From positions 1-64,000 of the forward strand of contig JBAMJV010003807.1 in assembly GCA_037951105.1 (NCBI GenBank): DNA of 64,000 nt, given 5' to 3'. Positions within the stretch are counted from its first letter, which is position 1, and the number at the start of each line of letters is the position of its first letter. Under the pieces are notes generated by a model that worked only from the letters and a program-made list of their open reading frames with translations, had not been told where the DNA came from and ran no database searches. The position numbers were made by a program, and so were the translations under genes. This stretch comes from Echinarachnius parma. Lineage: Eukaryota; Echinodermata; Echinoidea; Clypeasteroida; Echinarachniidae. Of the stretch, positions 24,161 through 33,971 are shown piece after piece.

Positions 24161-24360
24161 TGCCGTTCGCACCTTTATGACTTTGTCTATTCATGATTAT
24201 TGATTAATGCTTTTAATTCTGTGCAATTTTACCAACTTTAGTATGTCAATATTTTGAATGGTTTAATTAATTTTTTCTGGAGAACATTACGTAATGATAA
24301 AATGTACATGTCTGAATACAATAGTGTAAATACAATTATATTACTCAATAGAGCAAGCGA

Positions 24361-24433
24361 GTTTCCGTAGTGTAGTGGTTATCACGTGAGTCTAACACAC
24401 TCAAGGTCCCCGGTTCGACCCCGGGCGGAAACA
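24361..24433 (+). tRNA. tRNA-Val(AAC)
   Basis: Complete cloverleaf, anticodon AAC. The T-loop has TTCGACC in place of TTCGAGC, which leaves the B box core intact. It is the last sound copy of the main array. Confidence 0.9.
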
Positions 24434-24632
24434 TCCCATTTATTTTTGTTAAGACCTGTAATGTGCCGTTCGCACCGATACGACTTTGGTTTGATATAAT
24501 AATTACTAATTCATGCTTTTACTTCAGTGCAATTTTTGAAATTTAAATCTAATATGTCGAGATGTTGAATCATTTTAATTTTGGAGAACATTACGTACTT
24601 TAGAACATATCTAAATAGATATTGAAAAAAAA

Positions 24633-24708
24633 GGTAATCGTATTGTGTAGTGGAAATCACCTGAGTTTAACACACTCAAGGTCCCCGGTTCGAGCCCGGG
24701 TGGAAACA
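24633..24708 (+). pseudogene. tRNA-Val(AAC) pseudogene, acceptor lost
   Basis: The T-arm and anticodon arm (loop TTAACAC) are preserved, but the 5' strand (GGTAATCGTAT) no longer pairs with TGGAAAC, and the D-loop reads TGGAAATCAC. Confidence 0.85.
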
Positions 24709-24965
24709 TATTTGAGGGGACTGCACTTTTCAACTTAATCACAACTTAAGCACTTAATCAAAATCATGTCACCTCTACAATGATACCCTAGTTTTCTTGA
24801 AAACTTCAAGACTCCGCAGGAACCCCAGCGTACATTGTCAAAGACAACCTAATGTTTTCCAACGTTCAAATAAAAGTTATAATCTCCACATGATGCGCAC
24901 GTAGAAGTGGTATTTATATATATGTTTCGTTACCATGGATATATACTGCACAACGAAAGATCCTG

Positions 24966-27407
24966 AAATGGCTTGCAACCATGACAAACCTGCAGTGTGT
25001 CGGACTGAGGAATCATATATGTATTTCTAATGTGGTTAAATAGGTATACCTTATGTTTTTTAATTGTTTTTGTCAAATATTTTGGGGCAACGCCCCCCAA
25101 ACGCCCCCACACCCCCCCCCCCCCCCCCCCCCTCCACAACATCGCATGGACTGGGATAGCGTGTTAGACATATTTGGGGGCATACTGTATTTCTTTATTT
25201 TCAAAATCTGTACTCTTATATATATTTTATTTTTATTGTGTCGTTCATATCCACAACTCTTTGTACGATAACTAACTCTTGCGGTTCACACATACTTCGT
25301 TGTAATTGTATATATCAATAGACGCATGGAAACAGGTTTCGGGCTTTCAAAATGTCTCTTTCCGTTATTAAAGTTATTCAATGATTGAAGTGCCCGGTGC
25401 ATTTTGTGATCAAATTTACTTATAATCTCCACAGGATGCGCACGTATAAATGGGTAACGGGGTAAAACCAATCAAATCTTTGGGCACAATCATCTATCGA
25501 CAAAAACATATTAGCATTTGGCCGAATAAAGCTCGTAATGATTTTGGGAGTAAAACGTATAATAGTGAACATTGAAAAGGATTTACATTTGGACAAAGGG
25601 TCTTCCTCCTCCCCTGAGAAAAAACTATGTCCTTTAAAGAGTTCTAGTATCATTTATTTGCTAGCTTATTGCACTAACTTTGTGTAAGGAATTAGGAAGC
25701 TTTGTGGATTTTCACAGTGTATAACTATAGTCTAGATCCCTTTAATTTCAAAGGAAACCAAGTTTGTACAATATATCACAAAAGAAAAGTTTTTGTATCG
25801 TTATATATATTTATGACATTGTAGTAATTTTCCTTTTTTATACCACATTTTAATTATTAGATACAAGTGTTTTTGAAATATTAATAAATTTCACTTTCAG
25901 AATGAAATTAAAAGAGGCTAATATTTCACATACTATAATAATAAAAATGTTGTATGCCATGCCATGTTTCTTATTTCTCTTTTACACTGTATTTTAAGAT
26001 TATGAAAGTTTTTATGACATATTGAGTGAAGTTCATTAGTCTATAGTCAACTGCTTTTTGGAAGAATTTAATTATATAATGGTATAATGCAGTATTGTAT
26101 AAAGTTCATTAGTCCATTCCTACAAGTGAATGTTTTTGAATGTTTATAGAAATTGTTATAATTGTAATGAAGTTCAGTATTGTTATTATTGCCTTCTTTT
26201 CCATCTGCCAGTGGATGACACATTTCTTTATAACATGTCTATGTTTGAAGACCAATAAAATGTATTCTTATCGTATCTTACCTTATCTTATGAGGAGATA
26301 CCGCAAACGTCCAATAATTTGCAAACTTTCGACAAGCAACATGATGAGCAAAAAAGGTAGAGAGGGCGCTATGCATGAATGAGAAACATCACCGATTGCA
26401 CACTTTGCCTTCATTTTCCTTTATGACAGGTATAGTATACTAGTAATTGGTCACGAATCACTTAGTTATATTATTTAAATCCAGTCACACATTTATGAAC
26501 AACGTTCAGGCTATTGTTCTCTGTATTGTTCTCTGTAGACAGGTGTCTTTATATACACGTGGTCGCTACATCAGACCAGGTATGACTTGTAATTATGTAT
26601 ACGCGTTCGTTAAAAGTGTGTGTCTCTTTATGTGTGTGTGCGCAGTGTGAGTGTGAGTCAGTGTATGTATGTATGTATGTATGGTACACCATCTGTGTGT
26701 GTGTGTTGGTGTGTGCGTGTATGTGTGTTTTTTTGGGGGGGGGGGGGGGGTAGGGCGGTAGGGTGGTAAGGGCAGGGGCGTATTAAGTTATAATGTTAAA
26801 TTTTTTTCCTTTTCCTCGACCTTTCATAATTAAATGTTGCTTGAAAGTATCGGTTTTTGATTGTTTCTATTAAAGAATGCACTGTTTATTATGTTTGGTC
26901 AAGATTTATGACATTTATGATAGCCTATTTTATATATGAAATTTAATTACTCATTTGGATTTTTGTTTTTTGTTTTTGTGCATTGATACTATGTTATACT
27001 TTGTAGTATTCTTACCAGTGTAGAAGTCTGATTAATTTGCATTAACAAGAGGAAGAGGAAAAAGGAAGAAATTAAAATGTTGTGCTTGAGCGGGGATGGG
27101 TTCTTTCTTAGGTTTAAGGGGGGGGGGGGGGGGGGGGGTGGGGTGAGTAAACGAGACGTGAAGGAGTATCATGTCGTTTTCTCTTTTTATCTTTTAAACC
27201 TCCATTATGTTTTTCTTCATGGTATGTGAATTGAATATTACTTGATTTGTATTCATATTCTTTTTCTTTTTTTCAATGTAAGAATCATTTTTACTTTATA
27301 TTTCATTATACTATAAGTGTTGTATTTCTTAACATTGTACATGTTTTATTCAGTTGGAAATGTTATATGTTCGGAGGAATACAAATCACTTTAAAAACTA
27401 ATTTTAG

Positions 27408-27441
<34 letters not shown>

Positions 27442-28056
27442 CGTGCGCGTGTGTTGTTGTATACCATCTTACAACCTTTTACGATTATTATGTTCTATTT
27501 TTTTTTTATTATTCCGTTGTTTTGCCGTTCTTTGTGAATTAACGGGATTAGAGCTAACCAAACGTTAACTATGGTAAACAAACAGACGAATTCACAATGC
27601 CATTTTCATAAACTGGAAATATATAAAAAAAAAAAAATATATATATATATACTGTATAATTTATATCATTCTTTAAGAGAGAGATACAGATAATAGTTAT
27701 AAACCACCCAATACATTGCGTACATAATAGCCTGAACGATTGAGCGATTTGAGAGAGCTTGGACGATTTAATTTAACCAGATTCTCTGATTGCCTGCTGT
27801 TTCGGCTTTCACCAGAATAAGGTCACGTGATATATTGTTAACATACACACACCAACACACACACGTTGATAAACGCGCATATGTGTCTGTATGACGCATG
27901 GTATAGTTCATGTCGTCAGGTCAAAATATCCTTCCTACTCCCTAGGTATCAGTTTCAAGTACAAACAATGCAAAAGCTCCGTACGGTGGGAGGGGGGACA
28001 ACCCCTCCCACACCCCCTCCACCCCCCAAATAACAGTTTTTGCTCATTACGCCATT
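24966..28056. other. gene-free stretch, start of segmental unit 1
   Basis: AT-rich sequence with poly-C at 25115-25131, GT/GTAT repeats around 26630-26720, poly-G near 26735-26750 and 27118-27138, and (GT)n at about 27412-27438. From about 26290 it is diverged but alignable with 44980 onward and 58540 onward (shared words GAGAAACATCACCGATTGCAC, GAGAGATACAGATAATAGT). No gene was found. Confidence 0.5.
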
Positions 28057-28164
28057 GGGTGATTTCAAGTATGGTGTTTAAGGCCGGTGTTATTGTTTAT
28101 TACACACAAACGGCAGTTTTATAAACACTAACACCAGCCCTAAACACCATACTTGAAATCACCC
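28057..28164. mobile_element. 108-bp palindromic MITE
   Basis: GGGTGATTTCAAGTATGGTG at the left and its complement at the right form an almost complete palindrome. The paralogous site in unit 2 (CATTACGCCACTGTGTG near 46155) and in unit 3 (near 61590) lacks it, so it inserted after duplication. The flanks ATT and ACT suggest a 3-bp target. Confidence 0.8.
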
Positions 28165-28217
28165 ACTGTGTGTGTATGTGTATAATATTATACACGATGT
28201 ATTACAAATGATTGTAT

Positions 28218-28300
28218 TGTGCCCTTCAGCGAGGGGGATCGAACCCATGACCTCCTGATTTCTAGACAGACGTCATAACCAATAGACCACAGTGATCGCC
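28218..28300 (-). repeat. tRNA-like sequence, probable SINE head
   Basis: Read on the minus strand it has an A box (TGGTCTATTGG), a loop CTAGAAA that would read AGA, and a B box (GGTTCGATCCC). It lacks the long variable arm of tRNA-Ser and has poor acceptor pairing, so a tRNA-derived SINE remnant is more likely than a gene. Homologous, shorter versions lie near 46222-46290 and 61656-61720 at the same place in units 2 and 3. Confidence 0.55.
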
Positions 28301-28540
28301 AGCCGTCGGATTGTGTTTTGACCGTGTTTTTTTTGACGGCAACTCAAACATCTTGCGTATGATGATGGGCATAATACTATCTTCAAATATAAAGCTGCTC
28401 AATGAACACGTCTAATTCGTCGTCAAAGGATAATTTGTCATTAATTATACCCGGGATTATACCTTGGTGCAAAAAAAAATAAGCGGATCTAGTGTTGCAT
28501 GTGCAAGTGCGTATCAAGATTGTGGAAAAAAGACACCAAA

Positions 28541-28581
28541 GGCACGTCATACAAAAGGCGGGGAAAACCCGGCGACCTTTA
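28541..28581 (+). promoter_or_regulatory. upstream block of TRIM unit 1, TATA-like box altered, split from its gene
   Basis: GGCACGTCATACAAAAGGCG corresponds to the GGCACGTCATATAAAAGGCG block of units 2 and 3, but the TATA word is TACAAAA here. The block stops at the 4.9-kb element beginning at 28582 and resumes at 33472. Any promoter here is separated by that insert from the gene 1 start at 33972. The promoter role is inferred. Confidence 0.45.
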
Positions 28582-28704
28582 TAGTGGGGGCTCTTAGGTC
28601 ATGGGGTGTGCACTTCCGGAAAAAAGTGTGAATTTTGGCACACAGATAGTTTAGACCTTCCTCTTCAAGAAATTTGATGGAAGCAATTTTGCACTGCCCA
28701 TTCT

Positions 28705-29200
28705 TGGCCGCCATCTTGAATTTCAAAATGGCCGCCATCTGGCACCTGTTTTCATGAATATCTCAGCAACTAAAACAGCTAGATAGTTATTTTTAGTGGC
28801 TATACCCACATAATGGGGGCCAACGAATCACCTGAATCGAATATCAAGACTTCAAATGGCAGCCATCTTGAATTTCAAAATGGCCGCCATCTGGCACCTG
28901 TTTTCATCAATATCTCAGCAACTAAAACAGCTAGAGAGTTATTTTTAGTGACTATACCCACATAATGGGGGCCAACGAATCACCTGAATCGAATATCAAT
29001 ACTTCAAATGGCAGCCATCTTGAATTTCAAAATGGCCGCCATCTGGCACCTGTTTTTATCAATATCTCAGCAACTAAAACAGCTAGAGAGTTATTTTCAG
29101 TGGCTATACCCACATAATGGGGGCCAACGAATCACGTGAATCACATATCAAGACTTCAAATGGCAGCCATCTTGAATTTCAAGATGGCCACCATGGGAAG
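28705..29200 (+). repeat. ~152-bp tandem repeat in the left arm of the 4.9-kb element
   Basis: About three copies, plus partial ones, each running from AATTTCAAAATGGCCGCCATC through TATCTCAGCAACTAAAACAG and CTATACCCACATAATGGGGG to the next unit. Inverted counterparts, about two copies, lie at 32990-33340. The copies are close to identical. Confidence 0.85.
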
Positions 29201-32189
29201 CCTACATTAAACTCCATCTCAGAAACTAAAGCCATTACGGAGTTCATTTCAACTGATATGCCTATCTGTTTGCGGTCAACTTGTAACAATTACCAATAGA
29301 TGGAAGCAATTATGCACTTCCCATTTTAACCGCCATCTTGAATTTCAAATGGCTGCCAACCCTATTTTCTCCAATATTTTACAAATTAATGGTATGGTGA
29401 CAAGAAAACTGCCTCAAAATTGAGTTTTACTGTATCTAAGGTAGATTTTCATGAAGATTACTAATACAAACATATTTTCCTCGTGGGAAAACCCGGTAAA
29501 ATAAAAAAATCAACTTGTAAACTCTCTTTCGGAACCCCCGTAAAAAAACTGAGTCCCGGGCGAACAAAAAATGAGGTCATCTTTGTGACGTCACCTGCAG
29601 GCAATCGTAGTTTAGCTCGGTCATAGACGTACACGCTGAGTACAATACTCACGTTGACACAGAGATATTATTTCCATTTGTTTCAATATTTGCAAACATT
29701 TGTTCAGGTTTATATCATGAGACGATATACACTCAGATGTGTAGCTGCATCCTGCTACAATTCATTTCTTAGCAATTCTTAAGCATTTTCAGTAAAACCT
29801 CAATTTACAAGCAAAAACGAGTTTGTTTTACAAGCAAGTCATAGGCTCTGCATGTAAACAATGCACATTCCTCCGCGTTGCGGTCTGCATGTGATGTCAT
29901 GGATCGGGTGACACGTGCGCACATTTCCGCTCTGCTATAAATGACTTTTTTTAGGAGCATGGAACGCCGATGCGTAATAAAGCAAAAAAGTTGCATGAAA
30001 TTTACCTTTTTTTCCCAACTTAAGGATTTCTTTGAAAAAAAAGAGTGTGGTATATCAATAAAGGCACATATTTAAAGCTATAAACCTGAATCAAAGCCGG
30101 GATTGCACCCCTCCTTTAAGACAGCTGCCACGAGTAGCTTATTCAATTATGTATCTCAGAATAAAATCAGTCAGTGCATTTTGATGGGTAGCCCATCTTA
30201 GGTCGGAAGCAATTCAGCAATGTTGCTGATATTTAATGATATAAAGATAATCTGAACCAAAAAGAAGTTTACTTGACAATTCGATTGATTAAACAAAGTT
30301 ATCGGGTAGGAGGTAGTTCAAAAGATAATCAATGAGTGACTAACCTACCTTTGGAGAAAAGCAGTAACATTCATTCGAGCATTATTTGCAAATGTTTCAG
30401 TCCCCACTAATGAAAACTAACTAAAATGAAAAAGTTTGAACATTTTGTTGACCATACAAATGTTCACTTCCTAATATTTGGTTCTCATCAACAGCCTTCG
30501 TCAGCTGTGCATGACCTGACTGTTGACCTTTTTTACAAAATGATAAATTTTCTGATCGTAGACGTCATCAGGTAGTTTGTTTCGCGCACTGTCTCTGTTC
30601 AGTGTGGGTTGAAATGCCAGGATATATACATGCAGATATCTTCCTTCACCCTTTTTGTATTGTGCCACATTTCCGAAATGTAGACCTTTTGCCAGTCCGA
30701 CCTGATGTGACCTGTTTTGAGACACTCCAGAGGAACGAATTGGGCGTCGGTGTTCCAAATGTCTGGTCTTGGGAGATCGCTACGTTTCTTTCACTTATGA
30801 TTCACTGCATAGGACTGTTGTTTGATTCCTTGCAGCTAAATGGCTAGTAGTCCACCCTTTGCATGGAATTACAATGTATATACTACACCCCACAACTATT
30901 TGTGATGTTGTCTTTAGGCGGTACTAAGATTTTGTTTTGTGTTCTTGTCGGCTTTAGATACACCCTAATGCTCAATTAAATTGAAATTCAGTTGATTGCA
31001 TCTGAGATTTCTAATATCTGGTCGGATGAGTGTCATTTTGAGCATTGCATGTTCCTCTCAGTTGGGTGATCCTTCTGTAGCTTTTTAAGCCCAAATATAT
31101 TTGCAACACACATAATAGAGACTAGTAATATGTTATCATCTGGACAGCCAAGGGATTGGTGATTACAATAATAGAACAAAGTGACAGTTACTCCTAATGT
31201 TTGTTCAAATAGATAATTAGATGTGAAATGAGACATTGGACAGTGTGAGTTGCTTTCCGATAAATCTTAACTTTCAGGCTACAATCAAGTTTGGTCACTA
31301 TCATGACTAATAAAAGTGTCAAGGAACACTAACGACCTATCATTCCCTTCGTTAGGGAACTAAATGTGTACTCCTGCACAAATTGTTTCTTGAGTTTGGG
31401 ATGAGTGTCATCCATGTAACAATACCACCAAATTTGTGGTTTCGGTGCATTGTCAATGCCTATTTATTCAAGGGTTTTATTTACAAATTTCATAGGATGG
31501 GAGTGAGAGGGAATATTATTGCTGCTTCACGAATTTGTTGGTAAAAGATCCATTGTAGCCAATGTATGTGGACCCTGTATGTGTACATGTTCTTGCAGGG
31601 GTTAGAAACCTAGCTCACAGACAAACTGGTCCAGACCTATCATAATATATCTCCTCCTGTGTAACAGACATGTCACCACGTAGCCAACTCTCGATTAATC
31701 GTAGAAACTATCGAGAGTGGACACGTGGAAGACGAGATCTTCGATCATTATGACGTGTCTTTACGTACATTACCTACTTTAGTTGTCATATGCAAGTCAA
31801 CACTTGAGGACACAATTATCTAGAGTATATATAGGACCAGCATGTCTGAATTATATATAAACCGATACTTTGACCATGGACCTATAGGTCCATGCTTTGA
31901 CTATACAGTGACACTTTTAGCGAGCAGATCTTGAACTCCATTTATCCGGACTTAGCGAAAAGGAGGGCATGTGGGCACTTAATTATGGTAGCTTGGAAGA
32001 TTTACCAGGGAAAAATTCACACAGTTGGTTTATATAACATTTTCGCCTCCAGTCACCCCTGTCAACATTAGGAGTGACCCATACTTTGTTTTTATCGATC
32101 CCTATCAATCCCTTGACACTCTCCAAGTGTGGCTTATCTAATTGGGCTTTTAAAATGGGCCAAAGCCAACTAGATGAACCCACACTTAA

Positions 32190-32450
32190 AAGGACATATC
32201 GCTATACCCTACATCAAGGGTGCCTCAAACGCTCTTTGAAGGAATTTGGAATCAAAGTGTATTACAAGCCGTCAAGAACATTACACCAAATATTAGCAGC
32301 TCATAACGACACGACTGAGAAAAGGAGCATAAATGGGTGGTCTATATGATTCCTTAGCATGGACAAACTACAAAAGGATGTTTGCAAGGAATCACATTAA
32401 GCAGATACGGAGCTCTCTCAAAACCATATTCGTGGAACACTGAAGCAAGA
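32190..32450 (+). pseudogene. decayed RT-linker/GIY-YIG fragment (Penelope-like?)
   Basis: Two frames together read like the region between reverse transcriptase and GIY-YIG endonuclease in Penelope-like elements. IPYIKGAS is in one frame, EFGIKVYYKPSRTLHQIL in the next, then a GGLY segment and RSSLKTIFVEH, which resembles the GIY-YIG motif tail. At least two frame changes and stops break it. No RT catalytic motif was found upstream. I recognise this by pattern only; confidence is limited. Confidence 0.4.
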
Positions 32451-33971
32451 ATTCAATCAATACAATGATTTACAAGATGGCTACCACCTAACATTTTAAA
32501 AGCAATCCAGGTAATTCAGTGACATCAACATTAAGTATAACCACTCAAATTGATTGTGTTGCAGTGTGATCTGTAATAAAGAGCTTGAACTGAATACAGT
32601 TCCCACGGTGGCCATCTTGAAATGTATGACGACTGTCATTTTAAGACATATATAAAGTCGATCTAGGTCATTAAATGACGCCAACAATGACGGCATAACC
32701 TCTGACATTATTATCCAGATGTTATTGTTTCTGAAATATTAACCCCTTGCTTAAATAAAGGAACTGAGTGTGCTATATATGCACAAAATATATGGAAATG
32801 TCAAAATTTTCAAGCGAAAAAAAATTTCAGGTGGTGACCATTTTTAAATTGAAGATGGAGGCAAAAATAGCACTTGCTAAATTGCTTCCAACCACTCTGG
32901 GTGCATCTGACTTGGGTCTTTAAAAACAGATAGGCATATCAGTTGACATAAACTCTGTAATTGCTTTAGTTTCTGAGATGGACTTAAATATAGGCTTCCC
33001 ATGGCGGCGATCTTGACATTGAAGATGGCTTCCTTTTGAAGTCTTGAAATATGATTCAGGTGATTCGTTGGCTCCCATTATGTGGGTATAGCTACTAAAA
33101 ATAACTCACTAGCTGTTTTAGTTACTGAGATATTGATGAAAACAGGTGCCAGATGGCGGCCATTTTGAAATTCAAGATGGCTGCCATTTGAAGTCTTGAT
33201 ATTCAATTCAGGTGATTCGTTGGCCCCCATTATGTGGGTATAGGCACTGAATTTAACTCTCTAGCTGTTTTAGTTGCTGAGATATTGATGAAAACAGGTG
33301 CCAGATGGCGGCCATTTTGAATTTCAAGATGGCGGTCAAGAATGGGCCCTGCAAAATTGCTTCCATCAAATTTCTTGAAGAGGACGGTCTAAACTATCTG
33401 TTTGCCAAAATTCACGCTTTTTTCCGGAAGTGCACACTTCGTCCCATATATTGACTTAAGAGCCCCCACTATTAGCACCAGTTGGCGTGTGTTCATGAAG
33501 TGAGAATAGACTCTTTCGAAGAGATTATACGCGTAGCGTAATACTGGTCTGCGTTATGACAACACCTGTTCAAGAGAAATTATAATTACTGCTGTTAATT
33601 TGTATGTTTTATTTGTAGAAGGGTCCGTCAATGGAGGCTACATAAGACAAAGACATTGTGATGGGGTCTACATCATCGATTGAAAATACATGAACTGGTC
33701 TAGATAAAGTTAATTCAACGTTATTTGTACACGGACGTATTATGAACTTGAATCCTTCGTTTTGGTTTTAGGGACGGTTGTGCATTATTGTATGTCTACC
33801 TTATACGTTAGATCACTAGTGAACTGTATCAGTCAGACATCGGTACAGTGTTCGTGATCTCGCCATTGATTATTGAAGGGACAATTGTCATGCCTTTATA
33901 ATATGCGGTATATAGCGTAGCGTATACGTATAGCTTGCTAATATTATAGTACCAACAGACACAACACGGTC

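Larger units (their letters stand above)
28582..33471. mobile_element. 4890-bp long-inverted-repeat element inserted upstream of TRIM gene 1
   Basis: It begins TAGTGGGGGCTCTTA and ends TAAGAGCCCCCACTA, flanked by TTA at 28579-28581 and 33472-33474. Units 2 and 3 have a single TTTAGCACC at this site (about 47546 and 61959), which proves the insertion and its ends. The arms (about 28582-29345 and 32820-33471) are inverted and contain a ~152-bp repeat (GGCAGCCATCTTGAATTTC to GGGGGCCAACGAATCACCTG). TTA targets fit PIF/Harbinger-type elements, but no transposase was recognised and the class is open. The interior is unique AT-rich DNA with a decayed retroelement piece near 32190-32450. Confidence 0.88.

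Noticed and set aside
28218..28300. Functional tRNA-Ser(AGA) on the minus strand
   Set aside because: No long variable arm, poor acceptor pairing, and counterparts in units 2 and 3 have lost part of the anticodon arm; a SINE-type remnant is more likely.
30501..30758. 85-codon minus-strand frame inside the 4.9-kb element as a transposase exon
   Set aside because: No DDE, helix-turn-helix or zinc motif is visible and no adjoining exon could be found.
28582..33471. CACTA (EnSpm) assignment of the 4.9-kb element
   Set aside because: CACTA elements begin CACTA and end TAGTG; this one begins TAGTG and ends CACTA, so the ends are the wrong way round.
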